NCBI GenBank assembly: GCA_025266875.1
Contig: JALLLT010000009.1
Span: 1,092,423-1,156,422 of the forward strand
Length of the DNA: 64,000 bases
Direction of reading: 5' to 3'
Source: Fennellomyces sp. T-0311
Taxonomy: Eukaryota > Mucoromycota > Mucoromycetes > Mucorales > Lichtheimiaceae
Every line of letters starts with the position of its first letter. Position 1 is the first letter of the stretch. The translations under genes were made by a program, and so were the position numbers. Of the stretch, positions 22,971-34,826 are shown piece by piece. The notes beneath the pieces were generated by a model. The model was not told the DNA's origin. It did no database searches and saw only the letters and a program-made list of their open reading frames with translations.

Positions 22971-23186
22971 TTATGATCCGGTTCTTGCTATCGGTATACG
23001 TGTCGTAAATTGCTGTACATAAAGTCCTGGTCCGTTTACGTAAACTAAACCTTGCAATGATGCGACATAAACATTGGCTGCAGCACCACTACGCCAGAGT
23101 TGCTCGACCGACATATTTGATTTGGGATCGAATGGGATCCACATTGTTCCTGCTTGGTATACCCACTGATATGGCATAATATTCAA
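22971..23186 (-). CDS. Single-domain WWE-like microprotein, 71 aa (copy 2)
   Basis: A tandem paralogue of 21680-21886, same strand and same intronless layout. It shares YQWVYQAG, W-I-P-F-D, VYVASLQGL, VNGPGLY and a final IPIARTGS. Substitutions concentrate in the helix and loops, as expected of two functional paralogues. A TATAAAAAG-like box lies about 90 bp upstream. Two copies that both keep open frames argue that these are real genes in spite of their size. A role in ADP-ribose recognition is inference. Confidence 0.65.
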   Translation of the reverse strand: MNIMPYQWVYQAGTMWIPFDPKSNMSVEQLWRSGAAANVYVASLQGLVYVNGPGLYVQQFTTRIPIARTGS

Positions 23187-23502
23187 ATGATGTTATAAGA
23201 AAGAAAGTGTAAAGATGTAAAAGATAAAAAGTGAAAGTGTAACAGTTAAACCCTTTTTCATCACTGCATCTTTTTATAGTCAGCAAGAACAATGGGAAGC
23301 TAAGCGATCGGAAGCAGCGACATGTTCCGCATTGTTATTATGCCATTGATTAGAGTATTGTCCTTGCGCAGCAACTTGGATGTAAAAAAAGTGTCCAGCT
23401 GTTCAATGCTTGTATCTAAAAAAAGTTGCTTGTTCAAAGTGACGTGCTTTACTGTGTATACGTCTTGCATTCTTTTTTATTCCTAGTATAAATTATTATT
23501 TT

Positions 23503-23739
23503 TCAACTCTGTGGACAATATCCATCAATTTCATAAGGGAACGCGAGTTCCCTGACCAAAATCCAAGTACTGGGAGTACCGAAATACACACGGTCTCTAC
23601 TTGTTGCGCAGTTTTTGGACCGATCGTCGTCACACCGATACGTCAACGTGGCTCGTACAACAGGCAGTGGCGCGATGAAAAACTGCTGATCCATTCGCGT
23701 TTTACACCAATCATCTACTAAACTACCAAGATCGTACAT
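23503..23739 (-). CDS. Possible small protein, unknown, 78 aa
   Basis: An open minus-strand frame from an ATG at 23739. The protein has four Cys, a D-D-W-C-K segment and an ATLTYRCDDD strand-like piece. No family was recognised and no second copy or intron supports it, so it could be chance or the relic of a larger gene. Confidence 0.25.
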   Translation of the reverse strand: MYDLGSLVDDWCKTRMDQQFFIAPLPVVRATLTYRCDDDRSKNCATSRDRVYFGTPSTWILVRELAFPYEIDGYCPQS

Positions 23740-25229
23740 GGCTCAACACCTCCCAAATAAAGTATCATACCGACTCTCCACATAGTAGCCAAAGGAATAA
23801 GGCGTCAAAGGTTACTGAGCTTAATTAATCGTTTGATCAAGACCGAATCCGGAAGAACTAGTGGCACCCAAGAATCTTGGCCACAACTGCGACATGAGAT
23901 CATGCAAGCACTTGCCAAGTCATATAACGTGAACACAAAAACTCTTTTGCTCTTGTTTTCCCCATATAGGTTGCTATCGATCTTCTTGAACGATAGTCAA
24001 AGGTAACCAATTGAAACGGCGATCGACGTGAATGGGAAGTTCCGTAGCTCCATAATACGCAAGCTTGTTTTTTTTTTAAAAAAAAAAAGCATTGCACGGA
24101 TTCATGCATCATGTGTTACTGGTGAATAAACAAAAGGTCGATCTTCCTGCATAGGTATCCAAAAACACTCCGTCTACGTGCAAGTCCCACAAGATGTCGA
24201 CGTTGCTTTTTAATTATAGCGCCATGGTATCACAATGATAAATAATGTTGCATTTGGTTCGACAACTGACAGTTTTATCCTGCTATAGATGGTATTTTTA
24301 TTGGTCGTGTGCTCAGTGCTGCGTGGGGAATTTATTTGCGTAGCCTTATTCGGGTCATGTCGCCATTGCATCATTTATTATCCCGCACAGACCTAGAACG
24401 CATAATGGATCCGCTTTCAGTACCAAGACTTTTAAAACTATCGCATGAATCGTTTTTGGTTATTGCATTTCTTGGAAAAATAAACGCTTGGTAAGAGAGC
24501 CTCATTCACATACCCAACCAGTAAATTTCCTTTCCAAACGTGAGTTTCTCATACCCTCTGAATAAGGTCAATGTACCAAATAAGCTACGCATATTGCCAA
24601 AGTTAGCGAAAGGAATTTCACCATTACATTGTGCACCTATGTAACTTGAGTAGAACCAAAGAACGCTCAAGTAAGCCATGAATTCCATTGTTGCGGCTAC
24701 GTATTCGCAATGGTCATGGAGGCAAATGCAACTATGCGTGTGCAACAATGAGAGATGCTTCCGTGGTGACACATACCTAATTCATTCCTTGGCGAGGAAC
24801 CCTTCTTGACGCCATCGGGCCATATATCGTATAGGCAAAGTTATATCTCCTTCGAGAGCGCAAATACCCTAAGGAGCTTTTTCCGTACCCTACACGGGGC
24901 TTACTCGCCTCATCTTCAATGGCATAGATGCGAATGACAATGTCAGGTTAAACGATGCATCTAAACATTTTGCTGATGACAAACGACAATCGCAGAAACC
25001 GCAATACTGCACTTCAAATGAAAACTTCGTAGACGCAACTTCGCAAGATTTTAGAATTCACGGAAGCCTGTATTATTATTTTTTTCTTGGGCATAATTAT
25101 TGTATATACAAATATCGTAAACAGGTATATAGGGCATAAGTTCTGATCATAGAATCTATAATAAAGGAATATTAAGCATACGTATCGCACTAAAAGTCAT
25201 GTCCAGCGGTTTCTTCATCGTTTTTTCTT
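23740..25229. other. Intergenic with weak coding-like remnants
   Basis: On the minus strand, 24506-24772 is open (88 codons). A second 49-codon segment (about 24780-24926) reads RSRRRYNFAYTIYG-like and ends TAG. They look like pieces of one decayed gene, but no family is recognised. The rest is AT-rich with homopolymer runs near 24068-24088. Confidence 0.3.
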
Positions 25230-26339
25230 CTACTGAGGCTTTCCATTTTCGATATCATCTTTGGCTGCCTCTCGATCTACATTCTCTTTCACACGCATAT
25301 ACGCAGAATATGCGCTTGCGAGAGGTTTGCGAATAGTATCTGGGCTCTAATGTATACAATTTAAGTGATGATGCTAAATGGGATCATGTTGGATTGATAT
25401 ACAAACCCCAAACTTATTGACCTTCGCAAATGCAGCAGCAAATGCTTGAAATGACAAGTTTCCTTCTGCTCGCAATTCAGAATACAAAGCTAAAAGTGAT
25501 AGATGAAATGCCACTCGAGGCTGCGAAGGTGAAGCCGGAAAAAGATGATTATCGAGAAGGATGAATGGATCCGGTGTGCATTTACAAAAAGTGACCTTCA
25601 CATCTTGAATTCCTATATAGTTATGCATTATGAAAATTAAAATATCCTAAAATATGCAGAAAATAAAGAATGCTTACCAGTAAAGTAGATGCACTTTACA
25701 TCTCTTGTAATAACATTGGAAATACTGCAACAGCAAGAAGGAGCTATCATAGTTGGAGCACAAGCCGAGGGATCTGGTCCTCCATTCTTGTAGCATTCCA
25801 CGTACTTCCTTGTAAACCCATTAGATATTATTGTATCCCAGTTCGTCCGTGTGGTTTCCTTTTTCTGCTCGTATGTCTGTGGTGGTGGCTTTATAATCCC
25901 AATACCTTCAACTAAGGTACCCCATCTCGCGCGTACAGCTGAAGCATGATGGAGTTAACATTGCCATTAAAGTCTATACGTACTATTGCACTAAATTACC
26001 ATTTTTAGATGAGCTGTTTTCTTCCGCACAAGTAGCTTGAATTTCGCTTTCATGCCCCACTACGTGTGCTAAATAATCAGGAAAAGTATTAATCCCGTGC
26101 CCAACACGATTACAAATGAAACACATGTTGATACCAGAGGATTTATTTGCTTGTAGTCGTTCTGCATTAGAGAGAGTGATCTTAGGAGCGTGATGACTAT
26201 TCAAAAGCTTTTGGTAACCGGGTACTTTGTCCCGCTGGCTGTGTTGCTGCTCTTTTGCTTTGGCACCCCTAATCTCAAAGCGACTATGACCTTTCGAGGG
26301 TCTACTTATTCTAGGCCGGCGTCGGTTATTAGATGTCAT
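25230..26339 (-). pseudogene. KDZ-type transposase N-terminal remnant
   Basis: On the minus strand, a basic N-terminus (RRRPRISRPSKG) is followed by a segment containing LVEGIGIIKPPP. Next comes a CxC-type cysteine cluster (SCCCSISNVI, then VTFCKCTPDPFILL), then a region with ASPSQPRVAFHLSLL. Splice sites join two internal exons cleanly across intron 25613-25677, and the next one across 25347-25406. The final segment (KPLASAYSAYMRVKENVD) ends in TAG at 25230-25232, before the catalytic core. A frame change near 25930 is also needed. These features are those of KDZ (Kyakuja-Dileera-Zisupton) transposases; the catalytic part is missing, so this is a dead remnant. Confidence 0.7.
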
Positions 26340-27019
26340 AACCAGTGTGGAAAGTAACGAGTAAAAAGGAATACTGTCACCCTTATCCCTATTATATTTA
26401 ATGAACGATGTTGCCGATCTTTGCATTTGCACGCTATCTTTCTCAGAAACAGGGAAGTAACCTCGTGCTAGATGTACGAGTGCAATTATTTTTGATATTT
26501 GCTCAGTTATAAATATGCGAGATGCGTACTCACGTAACTAGACTTTATATTTCACATACAACAACAAAATTACTCGTTATATAACTAAGCATTCCCATTT
26601 TGTAAGTTCAAAAACTTGATACCGGTCGTGACGTTTGGTATAACCAAGTGGAATGGCTGTTGTTCGCTGTTCCTCCAGTATAAAGTCTTTGCTGGGGTGG
26701 TGTAAAGCATGGAGAGTGTAAGTGTTTGTTTAATTGAATCGATACGTACGTCCGCGCTTGAAACGCTTCAGAGTCAAGAAGCTAGCATTATTTAAAGTAT
26801 AAACTTTGAGCATGACCAGTGCGATAAATACTTTGAGATTATTTATGGTACCTCCATATATATGCTACAGATTTTTATTTAAAGCTCTAGATGACGACTT
26901 AAATATGACGCGCTCTTCATCCATTGCACCAGTGTTTATGGAATAACCTATTCTATCGCCGAAACTTGCGATCGTCGAGCGAGAAAAGGACATAGAGAAG
27001 GAAACTACCTGCCAATTTT
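26340..27019. other. Intergenic, no supported gene
   Basis: AT-rich spacer upstream of the KDZ remnant. Nothing recognised. Confidence 0.35.
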
Positions 27020-27480
27020 GCACTGTTACATACTTTACTCCTGTGGTGAAACAACCACAGATGATGATAATAGAAAATATTCACTATCGGATGTCACATA
27101 TCAGTTCAACACCGTCACGAAGTGTACTCACATAGTAACTTGTCTACACGGCTTAAGAATTACACCGTGTGAACGAATAGGATATATTCAACGGGACACG
27201 GAATTGACTCCAATATAGCAATGCTCTCATTACACTACTGTACAGGGTGGATGTCAAACACATCCTCAAATCTGCATGATCAGAACAAAGAAAAGAATCC
27301 TATACGTCCTTTATCGATTCGGGCAATTCTCAAAATGGAACATTATCTAAACTGCCATTGTTGATCCAATACACGGAAAGATATAAAAGCATAGAGCGCT
27401 GCATTCAAAAAAGCAAAATCGAAACTTCAAAGATCCTTTTATAAGTCTCTTTTATTCATTGTACCGTTTGATCCACCTCA
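27020..27480 (+). repeat. Dispersed repeat, copy A (about 460 bp)
   Basis: Aligns in the same orientation with 62325-62780 at roughly 75% identity by eye, with small indels. Shared blocks include CACATATCAGTTCAACA, CCTATACGTCCT and CATAGAGCGCTGCATTCAA. A 66-codon frame at 27018-27218 is not kept in copy B, so the repeat is probably non-coding or decayed. Confidence 0.8.
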
Positions 27481-28946
27481 ACTCCTAAATAATAACCATT
27501 AGCTTTAACCTGCGTGACCTTTCCATATCCCAGTATCTGCTATTCGAACTGCATGTTCTGGAAAGTGTCCTCGAAGGAAGAGACTATTAGCACCCATGCG
27601 CAGTTGAGCATATAAAAGCGTCCTCTCATGGTTTGAAAGCACTGCCGTCTGTCTAAGGCACTTGGATGCATAGTCCAAGAGGATATAATTGATAACAAGT
27701 CCAGCTACTGAGGACGAAGAAGAAGAACCGGCCCCGGAAGTCACCTTACAAGCCCTTACCGACCACACCGGCCAACGCACATGATATGTGCGCTGGTATC
27801 TATCACAGCACTACTTTCCACTAAATTCCCAAATTCCTCCTTCTATTTTTTTCAAATCCGAGCTGTTCTTTTTTTCCCTATAGGGTTTTTTCAGACATGG
27901 TTGTACTATACTTCGTACCGCACGGAAGAGATCTTACGCCTATAGGAGCAGGTCAATAATCTTCAAACAAATATATACATATTTTCATCTAATCGATAAC
28001 AAGGCGGAAGTTTGCGCTCTTCCTCACTGTCCGGTGAAGTTATGAAAAATCATCGAGACCGTAGCAACCGTTGCACAATAGGCTGCCCTGAGTTATTTCA
28101 AACACCCCGAATACCGTTTGAGTGATGCCACTGACGTTGAATATGTATTTACCACGGCCTAGTTAGTATCGTCTAGGTTTTCCTTATTTCGGGTACGCAG
28201 GATGTACATACGTGATATATGTGCTTTCCACCGATCGCTACCATACAATCCTTGCTGAAGTAATATGCTCACCACTTACAGGTAGACCTGGCTTCCCATG
28301 CCAGTATTAAAGTAATGGGAAGTGTAAGTAAAAAGCGGTAGTGTTAGTCTTAACTCATCGTCATCTTTTGCTTCCATCATTTTCCATAGGCTCATCGCTT
28401 CCATTTTGTTTGCTTTCAACTAAAATTATATCATGTTTTAACTGCGTCTCGCAATTACTTATGCATGTAACTATATGGGGCATTCATTCTTGCATAATAG
28501 TATGCTACTTTCAAATATCAATCTAACTGCACCTCCAGGGAAAATGGCTGATATTGATGGGAATGCTAGAACTATTACTTCTTTCATTATATTGTCACGA
28601 GAACGACAGTTGAGTATAGATCTTTCATCGGTCTACCGCCACTATTTTTTTAATCTATGTGGGCAAAAGTCGACTCATATCCTGAGCAGTACTATTACGG
28701 CTTTTCAGCATGAATGACAAGTACTGTGCTGGAAGCGAGGCAAAATTGATAAGTTAGATCAAGTATTCCAAATGTCAGGTGATATCACCGTTCCCGAACT
28801 AGCTGTGTGTGGTACAGCGCAAATGTGCTGGGTGATAACGAAAACCATGTGAGGAGGAAAGTCATGGTTACTGTATTGTTGTCAAGGAGACACTATATAA
28901 TCACACAAGTTAAATTATTGCTATGGTATACTATACAAAGTTGTTA
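27481..28946. other. Intergenic, one unrecognised open frame
   Basis: A minus-strand frame at 27505-27780 (91 codons, with a Ser tract and a KCLRQTAVLSNHERTLLYAQ stretch) has protein-like composition but no recognised family. A plus-strand frame at 28475-28717 is weaker. The remainder is AT-rich. Confidence 0.3.
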
Positions 28947-29198
28947 TTATAAACAGTAAGGCATAAACGGTGCTTGTTTAAACGATATTGAAAGTTGCTG
29001 GTCAATGAGATCCGTCAACTCGTCATCGTTCTTTGATCGAGATGACTTGTACTCCAATGATAAATCCGAGATTTGAGTAATTAGCTCATCTTCTGTCCGG
29101 CATGACGACTTTTCATTTGTGGTCAATGGTGTTGCTTCAGTAGAATTGGCTTGCGTTTGCTTGTTATGCATTATTGTGGAAGAACAAGATAGAATCAT
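28947..29198 (-). CDS. Possible small acidic protein, 83 aa
   Basis: An open minus-strand frame. The second half is hydrophilic and helical (EDELITQISDLSLEYKSS, then DDELTDLIDQQLS), which is more protein-like than the shadow frames nearby. No family, intron or promoter element is recognised. Confidence 0.3.
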   Translation of the reverse strand: MILSCSSTIMHNKQTQANSTEATPLTTNEKSSCRTEDELITQISDLSLEYKSSRSKNDDELTDLIDQQLSISFKQAPFMPYCL

Positions 29199-29648
29199 GT
29201 TTCAGCTGTCGCGTTACCCCGACCATATTCAGAAACCAAAAATGAAAACTCCAGCAGTTAATCAGCCTACAGCTTCTTCATGCATTGAACCAAAAAGCAC
29301 GGGGCAGGTTGATCAAAAGCAGTACTTTTTCACCTGTTACACAGTAACCCTTAACCCGGATGCACAGGCTGCATACAGGACACCTCTTGGCGCAACCGAA
29401 AGCAAGGAAATCTTTTTCCCCAAAAAAACGGTTTTCAATCAGCCACGCATTAGCCTCTTTGGATGCATAAGCTTGGCGTGCTGATAAATTCCATTTAACG
29501 GCATTTAACGAAAAGAAAAAGGAACCAAGTAAGTTTAGAACCATGGAACATTCCTTTTTATATAAAAACGCTTTTGGCGGAACTTTTCTTTTTTGAAAGC
29601 AAACAAATTGAACGAGGTTATCCTTTTTTCGCTCTTTCAAACGCAATT
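29199..29648. other. Upstream region of the DUF4112 gene
   Basis: 450 bp with overlapping open frames on both strands that have no recognisable product. Contains a TATA-like TTTTTATATAAAAA at 29550-29563, about 90 bp before the start. Confidence 0.35.
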
Positions 29649-30430
29649 ATGGGCTGGCTACGCAAGACACAGCCACCTGTCGAGGTTCAGTTGCCAGAAC
29701 GCGATGCCCGCATTTTGGCCAAATATGAGTACAGGGCCAAGCAGTTTGATGAAATGTTCAAGCTGTGTTGCTGCTGGATCGGTTACGACGTGTTGCTTGG
29801 TACGAACGGAACAAAGAAAAACAGTATAATAGGTTTGCTTATGAAAAGATAAGACTTTATTCCTATTGTGGGTAAGGTGATCTCGCTCGGATTCTCGCTA
29901 TCGATGTATCGACTCGCTTGCGGATGCGATTTGCCAAGCTCGCTTCGACGGACCATGCTGTACCATATTAGTGTCGATTTCGTGGTAAGTTTTTTTGTTG
30001 GGCAAAGGGAAAAAGAACAAAAAAGAACGAACACCGAATTAATTTTTTTCGCTACTGTTGTTATGCAACCCGATAGCTTGGTATGATACCCATCCTTGGT
30101 AACGTATATCAGATACACGCACTTGCTAAACAATGAACCACTCATTGACGGTATTCAGGTATTCTGCTGACGGCCTTGTATCGCGCTAATACAAAAAACG
30201 CGCGTTTATTGCGTCGCTTCCTGTACCAACGTGCATCACAACAGCAGCTGCAACCCTCACGCACTTCTCCACCAGCTTTTTCATCATCAAGTAATACGGC
30301 AGAGATACAAAAACCCGCACCGACGGCCAGCTTTGCTTCGGCACCTCCAGCTTTACCACCAAGAGAGTTCGAGGCTGGAACAAATCCACCTCCGACGCCA
30401 CCGCGCGGGGACTCGTCTGGAGCGAGTTAA
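29649..30430 (+). CDS. DUF4112-family membrane protein, 191 aa
   Basis: Exons 29649-29799, 29854-29984, 30077-30098 and 30159-30430 join in phase. The core matches DUF4112: an amphipathic helix (DARILAKYEYRAKQFDE), then two hydrophobic IP-x-x-G segments (FIPIVGKVISLGFSLSMY and LGMIPILGGILLTAL), then YRANTKNARLLRRFL, the family's signature end. The tail is Pro/Ser-rich. The third exon is only 22 nt and encodes LGMIPIL; without it the frame and the motif are lost. Predicted to sit in a membrane; biochemical function unknown for the family. Confidence 0.88.
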
Positions 30431-30617
30431 ATATGGAAGATCGTCGCACGAAATTGGTTAATCCATTATTGGCTTTTCATTCATAGCAGTTCCCGCTCAA
30501 AAAAACACAAACCCTATTTTCTCTTTTGGAACCCCACATATCTTATATATAAACCCACTTATCATAAACAACGCTGTTAAAGGGGAGAGTAGGAACGAGG
30601 AAGCATATAAAGTTACA

Positions 30618-32090
30618 ATGAACGAAATATCAAAGAGCCAGTCGGATTTGCTGGACCCGGTGTTCATGGCAACCGAGGAAGTAACCAGACGGTCGCCCAA
30701 GGAACGCATCTCGATGTTTTTCAAGAAAGACAAAGCACGCAAAAGCACGTATGAAGAAAACGAGCATGATTTTCAAGGGGACAGTGGGGTATTCGATGCT
30801 GGCGGTCATAACAATAGCGTGTACGACCACAATGCAACACAAAACTGGAGCAAAAGCCACGCACCATACTCTCCATTAGACCATCATCTGTACCAACTCC
30901 ACGGCATGACAAGTAAGAATCTAGTTTCTTGACTTATTTAAATCTCGGATTACGAATGGCATCCCCTTGTTCTTTTTTCTTTAGCATCTTCGCCCGAGAA
31001 CGAGATCAACCACACCAACAACGACAACACTAAACCGTCGTCACCAGTTTCTGAGAAGCCGGATATCGAACGACAGGCATCTGTTCGGTCAACGACACAT
31101 CCAGTCACCCATCAAGTTGAAGACGATGCCAATTCCCGGGTCATTGCGCAGCTGAAGGCCGAGCTGGCACGCCAACGTTATTGTTTGGAGAACTTGGAGA
31201 TCGAAAAGCAGCAATATAGTCTCGACAGCAGAGCGCTTAAAGACAAGATCGCCAAGACTCAGGAACGACTGCAACACCGTGAAGAAGCTAAACAACGACT
31301 CGAGTCAAACTATAACGACCATCTGCGATCGCTACGTGCAACCGATGATGATCTTGTCAGTATCGCCAACAAGTTGAGACAACTCAAGGCGATGATTGCA
31401 AACTTGACGGATGACCTCGTGGACAACGTCGATCCAAAGTGCGCAACAGGTGCGCTGCGCGATTTCTGGCTCAACCTGAGACATGCCATCGAACAGATGG
31501 GTCCTTTGCTGCCTTTGAATCGTATTCGCATGCTCACCGAAAAGTACATGATGGATTTCTTGATACCCAACATGACCCCGCATTATGTGCCTGGATTGGC
31601 GGTCGAAAAGGATTATTGTGCACTCGAGGTCTGGCTCCGAAGCCACGATCGGTACATGGCCATGCGACTGCGGCAGGAAGTTGCAAAGTGCATCGTCAAC
31701 AACTCGGATCGCCTGCTGACCAAATCCATCAATCAGACTTCACAGCATCTTTATACAAGTTTGAGCCAAGCCTACCCCCACATGAAGCAGTATGACAACG
31801 TTGAAGCCGATCCCGAAAAGCGTTACGAAACCAAAGTCAGACAACTAGTTGAATATTCGATCGCGCTTGGCTTTGCCATGAAGGGCCAGGAGGCTGATAT
31901 TGTGGCCGCGGTGGTCCAAGAGGGCGTACAGCCGTTTAACCAAGCTATGATGATCGACGAGGAGGGCCGTACTGCAGGTCAAATTGAGTTCTGCATCTGC
32001 CCGCCGTTTGTCATCTATAACAGCACGATGCCCTACACAACGGTGCTGGAGAAGGGCCGGGTGTTCTGCTCTCCACCCAGAAGAGCGTGA
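30618..32090 (+). CDS. Uncharacterised coiled-coil protein, 466 aa
   Basis: Exons 30618-30912 and 30985-32090 join in phase. The N-terminal 170 residues are disordered, with a basic FFKKDKARKS patch. A coiled coil follows at about 175-265 (repeated heptads such as LENLEIEKQQYSLDSRALKD). A conserved-looking globular C-terminal half includes ALRDFWLNLRHAIEQMGP, YCALEVWLRSHDRYM and QPFNQAMMIDEEGRT. I do not recognise the family. The pattern of disordered tail, coiled coil and helical domain suits a scaffold or cytoskeletal adaptor, but that is a guess. Confidence 0.8.
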
Positions 32091-33557
32091 TTTTATATAC
32101 GTGCCACAAATCATACTGAACAGGGATCTTTGAGTTCCGCGCTACAACTCGAAAGTTTCCGTTTCACAGTGTTTTGCGTATAAAAATATACATTTTATCC
32201 TGGTGTACCCCCACTCCAAATGGTGTGCTGTCTCTCATATTTAAGCACACTCATTGATGTACCTGTCCACCCCTTAAGCGTTATTATTCGAAATTGGAGC
32301 ATTTGGCTTTAGTTCTTGAGCATAATTACACAGAAAACCAAGAATTTTTACATTTTTTTTGTATGTTGCATCAGTTACATAGTGCATCGATATATGAAAA
32401 GGCAGACTATACATAGAACATTGTTGATGTATTCATTCAACCAGTACGGTCCACAATTTACTGGGCCGTTCTGTAACTTCTCCTCAGCTGCCCAGACAAC
32501 GTCATGTAGTCGTTTGCATTCCTCCACTTTCGCATCCAAACCCCTTTACAACAACACTATGTACACCTTCCTCAAAGGGCATAAACTATACTAAATTAGC
32601 AAAGATCACCACAAGCCATATTATAAAATCACTTTTTTTCATGAAGGATCCACCCGTCGTGTTGCTGGAACAGGCGAGAAGTCATGTCTCGGTTATTAAG
32701 GCAGCACAGGATATGTTTGTCATGGCAGCTACATAATTCATTATGTGCTATCTAGACGTACTCGGTCTATTTAAACTTGCCAATCCATGACGCTCCTATT
32801 GACTTACATATTTCAATTACTGCATCCCGAATACTATCTTGCGGCCTTAAGCACGGGGTCTAATCGTTTTTTGGGCGGTTCATCACCTGTGATCCTGTAT
32901 TTCTCAGTATCTGGCGCGCGTAATGGAAATATATTTCTGTTAGCAAAATATCTCATCTCTCTGCTGCGGCAGCTTCGGCAACTTTACTATTATGTACATA
33001 GAAGCCACAAAAAAAGTACTACTATGTATTGTACAGATAAATTTCTATCACTGTGCTTAAGAGCAACGAAGGTGCAAGAGAATATTTGGAATGCACATGC
33101 ACGCAACGTACAAAAAAGAAAAATCCTCAATTCCAAATAATAACGCTTAAGGATAGACAGCTTGATCAATAAGTGAGAGACAGCATATCATATGGAGTGG
33201 GGTACACCAGGGCCCGACTTGCCTTGCTTCGAGTGCCCTTCTCGCTACTGTTATCAACCCTATCCACCAGCAGCTCACATTGGTCTTCCTGTCTAAATAA
33301 TTGATATTTGCTTCTGCACTAGTCGAAAAACTGTGCTGGTCACCTGAAAGTTACACTCATGTCCATCCATCAACTGACTCATAAGTATGGACTTTTGTTC
33401 CAATTCTATATTTTTTAAACTCATACGGGAACACTGGCTGTGCCACAACTAAGCCGTGCAACTACAGCTCGATACTCTTTCCTATTTTACCCATTCTCTC
33501 TCTCTCTTTCCTTTTTCTTACTCTTTCGCTTATCCTCGCAAGAAAAAGCACTCTTTA
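32091..33557. other. Intergenic, no supported gene
   Basis: AT-rich spacer of nearly 1.5 kb. Open frames at 32316-32594 and 32787-33140 lack coding character and splice context. A CT-rich tract near 33495-33530 lies upstream of the next gene. Confidence 0.4.
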
Positions 33558-34734
33558 ATGCAAAGAGGAAATAATAAACGAACCTGGGGACTTGACGCTC
33601 TTATGGACAACTTATTGATCACAGTAGAGGTACATTCTTATTTATATGCCTGGAATATATGCCTGATCAGACCATTCACCGCAGCAACAGCCACAGTCGC
33701 GGCAGCGTAGCCACTCGGCAGCAGTGTCACCACCTACGCCGTATCGCACATCACAGCTTTCCCATCATAATTCATTAGCATCCTCGGCTTCCACACGCTC
33801 AACACAATCACGGTCGTCATTGTTCTCGACCGAAAGCAGCAGTACAAATGCCACGTTACCAGTCACCATGTACCAAGTACCCCATTCCTATGACGACGAG
33901 CCTCAGTCTGCGCCTCAGCCAGCACCGAAACCAACACAACCAACTCAGCGTGTCATTAATCTATCCCCCACAGTATGCGTACAACAACAGCAACCTCACT
34001 TTGTGGTAGCCGCCTTTGGCATGGTAAGAAACGGAACTTTGCAGGGATAAAAGGGGCTTTTGCGTTAAACTCTTTTTTTATTATTATTTAGACGAACGTA
34101 GCACACTGGCTTTTCGATAATGTGCCACCTGAACGTGAAAGCCGTTGGCGAATTGATTCGGCAGAGTGCACACTTACCTACATCCCATATTCGACCCCGG
34201 CACCCTTGATCCGCCTGGCCGAACGAATTGGCATATCTGCCTTTGTCGTGATCGTGTCTTCAATGTAAGCCCTTAATTCTTTAAGTTTCCATGATGCAGT
34301 TAGCTCACGGTTACACTTTTTCGCGTTCTAGAACAATGTTGTACCAACAGCTTGATGTGCTCACCAATAGCCTGAGGGATACCCATTCCGACAAACTGTG
34401 GTGGCGCAGGCTTATTATCGTATACGATCAAAAACAATCAGATAAAATCGTGCAAGAACGCCAACAAATACTTGAAGACGAGGTGCCCAAGGTCTTGCCG
34501 CATTACGGCATGACCCACACCCCCGCCGTCATGTTCGTCAGCTCGTTTGGTCAGCATAGCGCCGAATATTCGTTACAGTGCAAACAAGTATTACGGGAAC
34601 TGATAGATACCAGTCATCGTCTTGGGCGCTGGCGTCCAGATGAAGATGAAGATGACTTTCTCGACGCGAGAGTAATCCACCTGGGGCCGCAGGGCAGAAC
34701 GCCTGTCCGATCCATGACGCGATACAACCGATAG
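33558..34734 (+). CDS. Uncharacterised protein with possible degenerate GTPase-like fold, 328 aa
   Basis: Exons 33558-33629, 33685-34023, 34092-34264 and 34332-34734 join in phase. A Ser/Gln/Pro-rich N-terminus (to about residue 115) leads to alternating hydrophobic strands and helices: FVVAAFGM, LIRLAERIGISAFVVIVSS, RRLIIVYDQKQSDKI, PAVMFVSSFG. The order strand, helix, VIVSS, then IIVYDQKQSD and FVSS is reminiscent of the later motifs of small GTPases, but there is no GxxxxGK[S/T] P-loop, so if the fold is right it is not a normal GTPase. The first exon could have an earlier start (33456), but that adds no convincing sequence. Convergent with the GATA gene, 93 bp apart. Confidence 0.7.
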
Positions 34735-34826
34735 TTTTATATCTAAAGAAAAAAAAACTCTCTTATTTTTTGCATACCTAACAACAGAAAGAAACCTCAT
34801 ATACCATAATAATAAATAGCTTTATT

